64,000 nt of DNA. Origin: Chitinophaga sp. YR573. GTDB lineage: Bacteria; Bacteroidota; Bacteroidia; Chitinophagales; Chitinophagaceae. Made by a program: the position numbers and the translations under genes. The stretch lies in contig NZ_FOJF01000001.1 of assembly GCF_900110995.1 (NCBI RefSeq), positions 4,766,364 through 4,830,363 on the forward strand, in the 5' to 3' direction. Below are positions 45,592 through 54,724 of the stretch, in pieces. Below the pieces are notes generated by a model, which was not told where the DNA came from, did no database searches, and was given only the letters and a program-made list of their open reading frames with translations. Positions within the stretch are counted from its first letter, which is position 1; the number at the start of each line of letters is the position of its first letter.

Positions 45592-46128
45592 TTAACAATC
45601 AATCGTTATGGTGGCACTCCTCCGCATCGCACACCCGTAATAAAATCTGATCCATTCTTCAAGAGGACTGGGAACAGCCAGAATTTCCAGAAATTCCATA
45701 GACGGATCGGGAGCCAGCAAATCAGCTACAGCATATTCCGGATGCTGGGCAATTACCTTTTCAATACGTTTCCATGCTAATGCAACCTCCTCAGGTTCTT
45801 CGTAATCAGAAATCCCCGGATAACCTGCAGACAGATACCTGCGATTTCCTTGCTGCTTCTTTTGGCTTTCGACATCTGATTCAATTTCTACCTTATGGAA
45901 TAACTCATAAAAGCGTTTTTCATGTTCATCAGGTTCAAAATCCATTGAAACTTTTCCACTACTAATGGCCCGGAAAGGGGCTTCCATCACGTTAGTGGCC
46001 GCAACTTGAGGAATTGTCCTTTTCCACTCATAAAAGATATCTTCCTGTTGAGCAAAATCAGGTGCCAAAGTTTTGAGTTTTTCAAGAAGGTCAATGGGAA
46101 CTTCGTAGGTAGTAATATAGTAGCTCAT
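45592..46128 (-). CDS. Small cytoplasmic protein of unknown function
   Basis: Encodes 178 acidic residues, no signal peptide. Possible alpha/beta fold; contains WKRIEKVIAQHPEYAVADLL and LEEWIRFYYGCAMRRS. Not recognised. It is the last gene of a minus-strand set (ankyrin remnant, 754-residue protein, this gene) with 63 bp to its upstream neighbour, so probably co-transcribed and functionally linked. Confidence 0.5.
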   Translation of the reverse strand: MSYYITTYEVPIDLLEKLKTLAPDFAQQEDIFYEWKRTIPQVAATNVMEAPFRAISSGKVSMDFEPDEHEKRFYELFHKVEIESDVESQKKQQGNRRYLSAGYPGISDYEEPEEVALAWKRIEKVIAQHPEYAVADLLAPDPSMEFLEILAVPSPLEEWIRFYYGCAMRRSATITIDC

Positions 46129-46191
46129 AATTTATTAAAATTCAGGATCAGGTATTCAACGATCTTTGCAAAACGTGCTAATTGTTTTTTA

Positions 46192-48456
46192 TTAAGACTT
46201 ATCTGCCAGCTTCCGAAGTTTATAAGAATCATGTGGCAGGTTAAAGCTTTCAAAGATCTCCTGATGATTCAATAAATTCTTATGCTGGTCTGCTACTTCA
46301 GCAGCTGCCAGCAACGCTTTTTTACGTATGGGTGTAATGCTTTTAAGGGCTGATTTTTTCTGGAATAAAACGGAGAAAACAGCCTGTAACAGCGTTTCCT
46401 GTTTCAGCATGCCGGCAGCAGGCAATATCTCAATAACGGGTTCTATATTTTTTTCCAGCACATCGGGATTGGCATAGCCAAGGACCATCAGCAAATATTC
46501 CTGCACATCGAAGTCGCCGATAAATGGCTGTAGTTCATAAAAGTTTTCATCGACGGCGTCGGGATCAGTAAGCGCCCCAATCAGTTCGGCCAGCCATGCT
46601 CCATCAGCTTCCTTTTTAGCAGCAGTTACCAGTTGAATGGCGAGGACTAATCGCACCAGGGTATCCGTTTCTGCAGCAAATACGTCCGTAAATGCAGTAA
46701 CTAATTTTTGAGATTGCTTTGTCTGAATGTACAGGTCGCCCAAAGCAAAAGCGGCATAGGCTCTTCGCAAGGTGGTGTTTTCCGTGCGATGCCATTCCTC
46801 TATAAAGAACGTTTCTGTTTCAGGTGTGTTACGTCCGGCTTCCAGTAGTAAGTATTGTGATTCCAGCGCAATGTCATCATCTGCATCTTTTGCGTTTTGC
46901 AGGATCGTTGGAAGTAATTGCTGAACGGCTTTGATCAGTTCCTTGTATAGCTTTTTTTCATCACTGATATAGGCCTGTTGCAGTACCTGGAATAAGAACT
47001 GAAATAAACGGCGCTGTATAATTATATTATGCGCGTAATAAGGTATCATTTGTGCAAGAATAGTGGCCACCTTGTAAGTAGCTTCATAAACGGTGCCCTG
47101 ATGTTCGATCTCATACCAGATGCGACTTTCGCACTTAGAGGCAACATCTTCATCATCTGAAAGCATCCCATTGATCGCCTGGGGAATAGCCTCACACCCA
47201 CTCATGGCCGATTTTGTATTTTTCCAGTCTACCTTAGCCAGCTCGGCTGCAAGATGTGGCGGTACTTCCAGGTTTTCAATCCTTGCTGCTATTACGATGT
47301 TAAGATGTTTGTTTGTAAACTTTTCAATCACCGCATCCCAATAATTCACCATTTTTTCAGGTTCATTGTCATCCCAGTAAGGCTTAAAAACATCCCAGTT
47401 ATTATGTTTGTCTCTATTGGCCTCTTTCGCTTCCGGCAGGCTTAGTATTTCATGTCCCTCCTTGTCATACATCCGCCATTGACCGGTTCCATCTCCATTA
47501 GACGTGTAATTTATTAAAGGGGTTCCTTCCGGGTAATAATAGATAAAGCTGGAAGGTGTTTCTTTCTTGCCTTTGCTTTGAATTCCTTCATAAACCAGGA
47601 TACCATTGTAATATTTTCTTTGATGAAGATCACTGATCTCTTCGGATCGGAAAACGAAGATGGTCTTGCCTTCTGTATCAAAATAGGTTTTCTGCTTGTC
47701 CTTTTCGTTGTTCCGGTAAAGTATGCTCTGGCTTACAACCTGGGGTTCAATGTCAGGGTGATAGAAACTCTGTGTTTGGGAGTCAGTGTTGAATATCCTG
47801 GAAGTCCATAGTTTCCCGTTTTCATAGGTGTGTTCTTCAATGACTGATCCTGTTTGCCGGTCGTAGAGACGTTTCACGATGGGGGCGCCATTCAGGTCCC
47901 ATTCAAAATACTCGCCAATAAATGCGCCCTGGTGCGCGTCTAGCAGTCCCATCACCCAACAGGCATAGCCGGTTTCGGAGCCTTCCTCATCTATATAATG
48001 CGCTCTTTCAGGAACTGATGCAGGCCGCGCCGGTAACGGAATTCCGTGAATATTAACAGGACGATCTTTTATATCGTAAAAACGTTGTGCATGATAGACG
48101 CCTTCTTCTACGTAATCGAACTCAACCTTCCAGAGGTTTTTTCCTTGCCTGGGATCTCCTGAAGGAAACCCTTCGGGGGAAGGCGTTTTACTTTTGATCC
48201 AACGATAGGTGCCCAGCCATTTGTTACCGCCATACCAGTTGCCTTCCTGAGCCAGTTTGCCATCGGGATGGAAGCGTTTGAAAAGAAAAGGCGGTGTACC
48301 ATCTCCATAGTCAGTGGTACCGCAGCAATATCCTTCCGTGTGCCACGCTTCCCAAATGCCTATCTCCTTTAACTGTTCATTTTTCTGTCCAAGCTCCCAT
48401 TGTTTATCTTCAGCATTCCAGGTGGCTGCGTCGGGAATGTTCTTATGTTTTTTCAT
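46192..48456 (-). CDS. MORN-like/YwqK-like N-terminus with HEAT-type C-terminus
   Basis: Encodes 754 residues, cytoplasmic. Residues 1 to about 340 consist of repeated strands of the form G....Y...G......Y (FKRFHPDGKLAQEGNW; KRLYDRQTGSVIEEHTYENGKLW; FIYYYPEGTPLINYTSNGDGTGQW), resembling MORN or YwqK antitoxin repeats. Residues about 380-754 are paired helices like HEAT or ARM repeats (TLRRAYAAFALGDLYIQTKQSQKL; VQEYLLMVLGYANPDVLEKN). Such large fusions accompany SUKH-type immunity genes in Bacteroidota; function unknown. Starts 23 bp after the stop of the ankyrin-like frame. Confidence 0.6.
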   Translation of the reverse strand: MKKHKNIPDAATWNAEDKQWELGQKNEQLKEIGIWEAWHTEGYCCGTTDYGDGTPPFLFKRFHPDGKLAQEGNWYGGNKWLGTYRWIKSKTPSPEGFPSGDPRQGKNLWKVEFDYVEEGVYHAQRFYDIKDRPVNIHGIPLPARPASVPERAHYIDEEGSETGYACWVMGLLDAHQGAFIGEYFEWDLNGAPIVKRLYDRQTGSVIEEHTYENGKLWTSRIFNTDSQTQSFYHPDIEPQVVSQSILYRNNEKDKQKTYFDTEGKTIFVFRSEEISDLHQRKYYNGILVYEGIQSKGKKETPSSFIYYYPEGTPLINYTSNGDGTGQWRMYDKEGHEILSLPEAKEANRDKHNNWDVFKPYWDDNEPEKMVNYWDAVIEKFTNKHLNIVIAARIENLEVPPHLAAELAKVDWKNTKSAMSGCEAIPQAINGMLSDDEDVASKCESRIWYEIEHQGTVYEATYKVATILAQMIPYYAHNIIIQRRLFQFLFQVLQQAYISDEKKLYKELIKAVQQLLPTILQNAKDADDDIALESQYLLLEAGRNTPETETFFIEEWHRTENTTLRRAYAAFALGDLYIQTKQSQKLVTAFTDVFAAETDTLVRLVLAIQLVTAAKKEADGAWLAELIGALTDPDAVDENFYELQPFIGDFDVQEYLLMVLGYANPDVLEKNIEPVIEILPAAGMLKQETLLQAVFSVLFQKKSALKSITPIRKKALLAAAEVADQHKNLLNHQEIFESFNLPHDSYKLRKLADKS

Positions 48457-48668
48457 TTATAGTGATTTTATTTTTTCTTTTAATCCGGTAAAGTCTGGTT
48501 TATTAATGATCTGTTGGCGTTGCGAACGGTCAGGTAGCAACGAATACAATATCGAACATGGTATACCCTTTCGTAATAATTCAGATCTGCTCCTTCTTTA
48601 ATAAGTCGTTCAACATTATTGAGGTCGGCCTCTTTAATAGCGGCAATTAATTCCTGTTCACGGGTCAT
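48457..48668 (-). pseudogene. Broken ankyrin-repeat gene
   Basis: From ATG 48668 the frame gives 62 residues beginning MTREQELIAAIKEADLNNVE then RLIKEGADLN, the start of an ankyrin-repeat protein, then implausible sequence to a stop at 48480. In the +1 frame the same DNA reads ELLRKGIPCSILYSLLPDRS then QRQQIINKPDFTGLKEKIKSL, a plausible ankyrin C-terminus, ending with a TAA just before the ATG of the 754-residue gene. The middle of the gene was probably deleted out of frame. Confidence 0.65.
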
Positions 48669-48748
48669 AGGGAATATCAGTTTTGCTTTTAATGTTATAA
48701 ATGCTTCAAAAATAAACCCAGAAAACCAAAAATCTAAGCAGAGCACTA

Positions 48749-48798
48749 CTACAAATGATCTACATGACTGGGTAAATAGGTACTACCAATGTGCTACA
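48749..48798 (-). promoter_or_regulatory. Paired 16-bp promoter-proximal repeats (site C)
   Basis: On the gene strand TGTAGCACATTGGTAG then, 34 bp later, TGTAGATCATTTGTAG, ending 80 bp before the ankyrin-remnant ATG. Same order, spacing and orientation as site A. Confidence 0.55.
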
Positions 48799-48828
48799 TC
48801 TGTACATTTGCAGCAGATTAATTCATTG

Positions 48829-49023
48829 ATGTAGAAAATAAGTCGAATAAGCCTGGTGCTGTTTTGCCTTTGTATACTATTTGTAGATGCCCGTGCGCAG
48901 TTCCTTACCGATTCCTTAAGCGCCAGACTACTACAAAATTGTCATTTCAGAAGCCAGCCGGGGTTGGAAAAAGTGGATTGCTATTTGGTGGCTGAAAATA
49001 TTTATTTTGTATTTGCGCCGTAA
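48829..49023 (+). pseudogene. Decayed 5' end of an exported-protein gene
   Basis: ATG at 48829 is followed directly by TAG; reading through gives KISRISLVLFCLCILFVDARAQ, a clean signal peptide, then FLTDSLSARLLQN, a start common in TPR-type sensor kinases of Bacteroidota. The frame then degrades and stops at 49021. A single A-to-T change in codon 2 would explain the stop. Confidence 0.5.
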
Positions 49024-49157
49024 AAATGGGAAAGGCGAATACTACTACTTTGATTATCAATGCTGAAATTTTTTTAGGCCAAGGCCGGTTAACGGCATAT
49101 ATTTAAGTGTTAGAGATCATTGTAAAACAACACAACCAGCGACAAACATTGAAAGGA

Positions 49158-50270
49158 ATGAAACGAATATTTACAATTTTAGTGATAACAATCTTCACTA
49201 TTTTATCATGTAGCGAGAATAAATCAGGAACTACAAAAACAAATGCTATTGAGATAGAAAACGAAAATAAAACTGAAACCCAGAATTCGAAACTCGAAAC
49301 TTCAGACACACTTAATTCCAATAATTATTCTGACTTAGATAGCCAAACGACATACACCAAAGAGCTTGACTTATTTTGGATACGCGATTTAGAAGAGAAC
49401 GCAAACAAAAAAATTGGTTTTATATCCTTGTCTGACATTTATCCATTGAGCGAACATCCAGACTCTTTAGCTATTCCAAATCTTGAAAATGTAGATAAAA
49501 ACAGTCTTCAATATTTTAAATTAAATGCATCGTATAGAAAGAGATTTCTTTCAAAAACTAACATTTCAGAAACAGATAGTCTGTTTATTTACGATTACTC
49601 TACAGATGTACTACTCTCTTTTCCTGTTAGAAAACTTAATGTAGTTGCCTATTTAAATGATTATATGGACATAAAAGATTGTCCTTGCAGTCAATCCGAC
49701 TATATGATTGGATTTGAAGTGACAAAAAATTATTTAATAGGGCTAGGAAAATATTTTAGTGAAGCCTTGGTTTTTATCGGTAAAGAAAATCCTTTTATGC
49801 ACGGACAAATGAAAGCCATTGTTTGGCAAAAAATCAAAGCTGAAAAATTTCCATTGGGAAAAAGCAATTTGACCGAAGAGCAAAAAGAATATAAACATAA
49901 AAATACAATAAAAGGACAAGCATATTTATATGAAACAAAAACTCACCAAATTTTCATTCAAGATTATACAGAGCCAAATAATCTTATTCAGGTTCAAGAC
50001 CGACATTTAATTATAATAGATAAGCAATCTGATAATGTGGTTAATGAGACAATTTTCAGCAATAGTGAAGGAACAAGCGTAACACCGTTGAATTTTGGAA
50101 TAAACAATATCAATTATCCTGACTTGAAAGAACAATGGATAGGAAAACTTTTCAAAGACAAACCCGAAGTTATATTTGGATTTGAATGGGTTTCGTTTGG
50201 ATGTCCAAGTATTATATTCGTAAACTCACAAAACAAATACGTTCAGATAAATTGTGACAATAGACATTGA
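49158..50270 (+). CDS. A+T-rich single-gene cassette: lipoprotein of unknown function
   Basis: Encodes 370 residues from the ATG at 49158 (preceded by AAAGGA). Lipobox TILSC (Cys about 15), then a low-complexity N/E/T-rich linker and a soluble domain with KDCPCSQSDYMIGFEVTKNY and a late segment FGFEWVSFGCPSIIFV. Family unknown. Base composition is far more A+T-rich than the flanks. Both sides carry similar short sequences (GGCATAT at 49092, GGCAAGCATAT at 50296), as do those around the Imm22 gene, which suggests a horizontally acquired cassette. Confidence 0.6.
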   Translation: MKRIFTILVITIFTILSCSENKSGTTKTNAIEIENENKTETQNSKLETSDTLNSNNYSDLDSQTTYTKELDLFWIRDLEENANKKIGFISLSDIYPLSEHPDSLAIPNLENVDKNSLQYFKLNASYRKRFLSKTNISETDSLFIYDYSTDVLLSFPVRKLNVVAYLNDYMDIKDCPCSQSDYMIGFEVTKNYLIGLGKYFSEALVFIGKENPFMHGQMKAIVWQKIKAEKFPLGKSNLTEEQKEYKHKNTIKGQAYLYETKTHQIFIQDYTEPNNLIQVQDRHLIIIDKQSDNVVNETIFSNSEGTSVTPLNFGINNINYPDLKEQWIGKLFKDKPEVIFGFEWVSFGCPSIIFVNSQNKYVQINCDNRH

Positions 50271-50324
50271 AATAAAATAACGAACCGCTAATAGGCAAGC
50301 ATATCGAACGAGAAAAAGCCACAA

Positions 50325-50807
50325 TCATATTATTCCTGTCGGTTTAAATTTAATGTTGATCATATAACGTGCGCTGGGTTGCTTTCTCCCTATGCAGGCG
50401 ATGATATCATCTTTTTTATTTTTAGATATCACATAGCCATAGGCCACACTGGAGGTGCCGCTGTCCAGCACTTTTACAAAGTAATCGCTCGGGAGGGGGG
50501 CTTTTGCCAGCAACCCCCGGGTAGTATTTACCAGGGAATCGGGTTGAAAAGTAAGTTCATGCTCAAACCTGATTTGATATTCATTTTCAGCGATCTTTTT
50601 TACGGGAAGAACACTGGATGTACTGTCGCCCGACTGTAAAAGCAGTTCATGCCCGATCCGGCGGAGCAAAACTTCCCTCCCGGAGATGTCAAAATCATTA
50701 TTATCCTCCATACTGAAAGCCACGCAGACTAGAGAGATAAACAAGGTTAGTATCAACCCGAACAGGTATTTGCGTTTCCCGGAGAGGACGTTTCGGCTAT
50801 CAAACAC
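50325..50807 (-). CDS. Solitary membrane sensor-like fragment
   Basis: Encodes 160 residues: one transmembrane helix (KYLFGLILTLFISLVCVAFSM) then a periplasmic-type domain (ISGREVLLRRIGHELLLQSG; DSTSSVLPVKKI; YGYVISKNKKDDIIACIGRK). This layout resembles the N-terminal sensor half of certain Bacteroidota histidine kinases, but no second helix or kinase follows; the frame stops right at the edge of the A+T-rich cassette. It is therefore either a truncated kinase gene or a small stand-alone membrane protein. Confidence 0.5.
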   Translation of the reverse strand: MFDSRNVLSGKRKYLFGLILTLFISLVCVAFSMEDNNDFDISGREVLLRRIGHELLLQSGDSTSSVLPVKKIAENEYQIRFEHELTFQPDSLVNTTRGLLAKAPLPSDYFVKVLDSGTSSVAYGYVISKNKKDDIIACIGRKQPSARYMINIKFKPTGII

Positions 50808-50992
50808 AGTATTTACGATTTATTTACAAAGGTTACATTTTTATTTACAATCCAAATCTCCCCAGTTGAAAAATAACAAGGTAATTCGCTTTATCAAAAT
50901 TTGACAGGAGATGAAAAATAAAGGAACCCGTTTGAACACCCTGAGTGTCATGTTAGTTTTTGCCAGGAAACGGACAAAGAGCACTGCATTGA

Positions 50993-51060
50993 CCGCTATC
51001 GGACCATGTCTGGTTCGTAGGGGTTGGAACTACGGGCAAGCTGTATCGCTATGATGGAAT
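50993..51060 (+). pseudogene. Possible propeller-protein remnant
   Basis: An open stretch without a start reads PLSDHVWFVGVGTTGKLYRY then DGMT, the blade pattern of regulator-type propellers, just upstream of the BNR-like gene. Weak; only one blade is visible in the 300-bp gap. Confidence 0.3.
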
Positions 51061-51131
51061 GACCATGTACTGCCCCACCTGCTACTTTTCGCTAATTATT
51101 AATCAATATGTTTTACTCTAAATTTAAAAAA

Positions 51132-52181
51132 ATGAAAAGATTATTTGTGTTAGTTCCGGTTATCCTCCTGGTATTTCTATTAAATTCTTTTGTGCCAAAA
51201 GAAAAGGTAGCGGGAGAGAAAACAACCGAAGGGGCTAAATCAGGGCCTGTAAACATCGTTTTCAAATCTACAGATGGTGGACAAACCTGGCAGGACATCA
51301 GCAAAGGGCTGCCCGAAAATTTGCGGAAAGATAGTATCAAGGGAAATAGCTTCTTTGCAAATGATAAAGGGCTGTTTATAAAGGTTGGAAACGGACTCTA
51401 TCACAGTACACCAAATGCCACAGCTCCTTTTTGGACCAAAGAGATTTTCCCTGACGAACATAGCAGCATTGCCCCCGCTAAGTCCTGGATATTTGCCAAC
51501 AATTACTGGGGTATAAATTTGAAAAAAACAAACGGAACCAGTGTATGGTCGCCGATTTTCGAAATTTTACTGGAGCCAAGAATACGCAGCGTTTTTGAGA
51601 CTGCCGGAGGTACAATTTTTATCGGCATCGACAGAGGCTTTTTTAAAACTGTTGACGATGGAAAAACCTGGAAACATGTCCATACCGGAAGCCTGGTAGG
51701 GCATTTGGCAGAGTCGGATGGCGTACTGGTGGCGATCAGTACGGGAAGGATAATAAGATCGACCGACAATGGCGAAAACTGGGCGGTGGTGAGCAGTGAG
51801 GGGGTTGTGGCCTGGGATGTAAAACAGATCAAAGGTGGATTCGCTGCTATCACTTCCAGTTCAGCGTCTAATACCAGGGGGCTAATGACATCCTACGACG
51901 AAGGTAAAACCTGGCAGCCCGTTGATGCCGGCCTTCAGGGCAAAGATTTTAAGGATTCAATATGGCGGACCTGGAATGATCGCCCTTTTTTGAAAGCCTA
52001 CACGACTTCAATTATCCCGGTTGGTGAAAACTTATTTTGTATTCATCCTGACGGCATTTTCAGATCATCAGACAAGGGAAAAACATGGAAATTGTTACTT
52101 CCTTCTATAGAAAATAAGGTCTTCAATTTACTTGTTTCGGGCAACGTGATCTATGCCATACCCAGCAAGGGAGGATGTTGA
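51132..52181 (+). CDS. Exported BNR/Asp-box beta-propeller protein
   Basis: Encodes 349 residues from the ATG at 51132, with signal peptide MKRLFVLVPVILLVFLLNSF. Four to five Asp-box motifs (STDGGQTWQDI, TVDDGKTWKHV, STDNGENWAVV, SYDEGKTWQPV, SSDKGKTWKLL) mark the blades of a YCF48/sialidase-like propeller. No catalytic sialidase residues can be seen; probably a binding or scaffold protein in the periplasm or outside. Confidence 0.8.
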   Translation: MKRLFVLVPVILLVFLLNSFVPKEKVAGEKTTEGAKSGPVNIVFKSTDGGQTWQDISKGLPENLRKDSIKGNSFFANDKGLFIKVGNGLYHSTPNATAPFWTKEIFPDEHSSIAPAKSWIFANNYWGINLKKTNGTSVWSPIFEILLEPRIRSVFETAGGTIFIGIDRGFFKTVDDGKTWKHVHTGSLVGHLAESDGVLVAISTGRIIRSTDNGENWAVVSSEGVVAWDVKQIKGGFAAITSSSASNTRGLMTSYDEGKTWQPVDAGLQGKDFKDSIWRTWNDRPFLKAYTTSIIPVGENLFCIHPDGIFRSSDKGKTWKLLLPSIENKVFNLLVSGNVIYAIPSKGGC

Positions 52182-52326
52182 AAACTCAGGTTAACATTCA
52201 TGCATTGTTTAAAATTACCGCAGGTGGCGGAAAACATGGTTGCTAAGTTTTGATCGAACCAATGTCAGGTCTTTAATGAAATAGATCTGATGTCAGATCA
52301 AGTATCAGCTATTACGTCTAAATTTA

Positions 52327-54723
52327 TTAATGTATATACATTCCTCCAATTTTCATTGCAGGTAATAAGTTTTTTTCCATTTTCCAATAAAGCCTGCCAT
52401 AATTTTGTGCTCCATATTTATCAAAATCCGGATGAATAGAAGCTATTTTATTATTACTGAAATCAGCATTACTGATAATAGCATGTGCAAAAAAATCAGG
52501 TAATTCAGTAATGAAATTATTTTGTAGCCAGAAATAATGATAGTTGCTGGAATTGAGTATCGCTTTAGGTAAAAACGTTATTTCATTATTGTTGGCATAA
52601 AAAGATCTAAGCAATGCTGTAAAAAGAGAATCATCCAGTTTGCTTATTTTATTGTAGGAAATATCCAGTATTCCCAGGCTCAACGGATGTTTAAATTGTA
52701 GTTCAGTCAACAGATTACGTGACAAATTTAGTTCGCGCAGGCTTGGAAAAGAAATAGCTGTATCAATTAAGGAAATTTTATTAGAACGTAACAACAGACT
52801 TTGTAACTGTAATACTGAAAGAAAATAAGGAAAATCTTTTATCTGATTATTAGATAAATCAAGATAACGAAGAGACACTAACTCATTCAATCTTTCCTGA
52901 ACAACCGTTATTTTGTTTTGCTTTGCTTCAAGACGATTTAGTTGTCTGAGACTAAATAATGAATCAGGTAAAGTCTGTAATTCATTATTGTTGATGTTGA
53001 GGATTTCAAGCTTATTTAATGACAATAGCCATTCCCATTCTTTTATCTTAATGCCCTCAACATTGAGTACTTTTAAAGATGTAAGAGACTGTAAAGCACT
53101 TATATCTGTTGGCGCATTATAAGCAATTTCCAGCGTCTCCAGCTGACTAAGACTACTTATTGAAGCTGGAATTGGAATATGACAACCACTCAGTTTAAGT
53201 ACCTTACAGGCAGGCATTTCTTTCAATAAATCGATAGCTTCGGTAATATGAAACCCTTCACAATTTTCGATGTATACTTTCTGTATGTGTGAAAAATAAA
53301 CAATCTCTTCGGGGAGTTTCAGATCCTTGTATCCTTTCATTTCAAATACATAAATACCCGAAATACAAAGACACATCAGTCTAAACATCATTGCGTCAAT
53401 ATCAGGATGTGCCACTATTGCATCTATTTTATGCTTTACATTTCCACCCTTTCTTAAAGATGCTTTTACGCCTTTTGCATGCAGCTTGAATGATTGTGAA
53501 CCATATTTATCGTATAACTTCTCTGCACTTTTATAAATTTCCTTATCAGGATGTGCCATCATCACAGCAGCAAGCATACTTTGAATTGTTTTGTTAGCTC
53601 CACCTGTTTCAATAATCTGGAATGCCACTTTGTAATTCTCAGGCTGGTTACTGCTGAGCAATCGTAATAAGGGTTCATTTATTTCTTTATTGTCATCCTG
53701 TAAAAGCCAGTGTTCACCTTCATTGATCAATACTTCGTTTAACTGATCTATTGTGATAATATCCCGGTTGTTATCTACAAATTTTATAACCTCTTCAAAG
53801 CTGCTGTTGTTACCAATAACCACAATTGTATTTTCATCATCTGCTGTGCTACTCGTCTTTATGCCGTACTTACCGAGTTTTTTATTAATGGATTGCATGC
53901 TTTCGCCTTTAGGCTTTTCCAGCAAGCGAAGTGTTATTTTTTCATGCAGTGCGTCTTTCAGTTTATTAGGTAAGAGTTCACTGAAAGTTGAAGTGCTTTT
54001 TGTGAAAAGACCGAATAATAATTTAAGTTGTAGTGGACTATAATTTTTACTTGCTGTGAGATGTCTGAATTCAGGTAACACATGCTGAAGTGCCCGCTGA
54101 AAACTTACTTTCTTTGTAAGGCCTATTACTAATGGTATCCTGTTCGGGAAAAAGAAATCGAAATACCTGCCGCTTATCTTTTCCAGCCGATCCAGTATGG
54201 CGATGCCTTCTTCAGTAAAGAAAACATCTCCCTTATCCTGAGGCATATCTATATCAGCAAACTTCAATTGTGGTAGTGCTTTTATCAGCTCCAGGATTTC
54301 GGGCCATGTGTTGCTGTTTTTTTTACTATTAGTTAATTTTAATGTTTCCAGCGATTGTAAAAGAACTAACTTTTGTGGGAGTGTATTCCCACGATATCCT
54401 CCCAATGTCAACGCGGTAAGACCAATTAATTTTCCCCCTTCTTTATCAAAATCAATCAGGTTATTGTTGGTGATGTGCAGCTCTTTCAGATGCGCTAAAG
54501 CAGGCAGTTGCTTTAACTTTGTATAGTCTATATTCAGGATTTCCAGCTGCTTCAACGTGTTCACAGAAGAGGGAAGAGCAGCAAGATCAAGTGCATGGAC
54601 ATCCAAACTTTTCAGATCAGGGTATTGCCGAAAGAAATCTTCCGGTAGTTCTTTTAACTCACCGTTGAAATCGAATATTCTAAGATGCTGCCTATTAGAA
54701 TCAAAGGAAAGAAATTGTTCCAT
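52327..54723 (-). CDS. Leucine-rich-repeat protein of the MoxR-VWA operon
   Basis: Encodes 798 residues, no signal peptide. An N-terminal leucine-rich-repeat block (about 20-160: LKSLDVHALDLAALPSSVNT; LEILNIDYTKLKQLPALAHL) is followed by about 300 mostly helical residues and a long C-terminal leucine-rich-repeat block (about 480-770: LSLNKLEILNINNNELQTLP, LVSLRYLDLSNNQIKDFPYF). Cytoplasmic recognition protein. It is the last gene of a three-gene operon, 1 bp from the AAA ATPase gene. Function undescribed to my knowledge. Confidence 0.75.
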   Translation of the reverse strand: MEQFLSFDSNRQHLRIFDFNGELKELPEDFFRQYPDLKSLDVHALDLAALPSSVNTLKQLEILNIDYTKLKQLPALAHLKELHITNNNLIDFDKEGGKLIGLTALTLGGYRGNTLPQKLVLLQSLETLKLTNSKKNSNTWPEILELIKALPQLKFADIDMPQDKGDVFFTEEGIAILDRLEKISGRYFDFFFPNRIPLVIGLTKKVSFQRALQHVLPEFRHLTASKNYSPLQLKLLFGLFTKSTSTFSELLPNKLKDALHEKITLRLLEKPKGESMQSINKKLGKYGIKTSSTADDENTIVVIGNNSSFEEVIKFVDNNRDIITIDQLNEVLINEGEHWLLQDDNKEINEPLLRLLSSNQPENYKVAFQIIETGGANKTIQSMLAAVMMAHPDKEIYKSAEKLYDKYGSQSFKLHAKGVKASLRKGGNVKHKIDAIVAHPDIDAMMFRLMCLCISGIYVFEMKGYKDLKLPEEIVYFSHIQKVYIENCEGFHITEAIDLLKEMPACKVLKLSGCHIPIPASISSLSQLETLEIAYNAPTDISALQSLTSLKVLNVEGIKIKEWEWLLSLNKLEILNINNNELQTLPDSLFSLRQLNRLEAKQNKITVVQERLNELVSLRYLDLSNNQIKDFPYFLSVLQLQSLLLRSNKISLIDTAISFPSLRELNLSRNLLTELQFKHPLSLGILDISYNKISKLDDSLFTALLRSFYANNNEITFLPKAILNSSNYHYFWLQNNFITELPDFFAHAIISNADFSNNKIASIHPDFDKYGAQNYGRLYWKMEKNLLPAMKIGGMYIH

Positions 54724-54724
54724 A

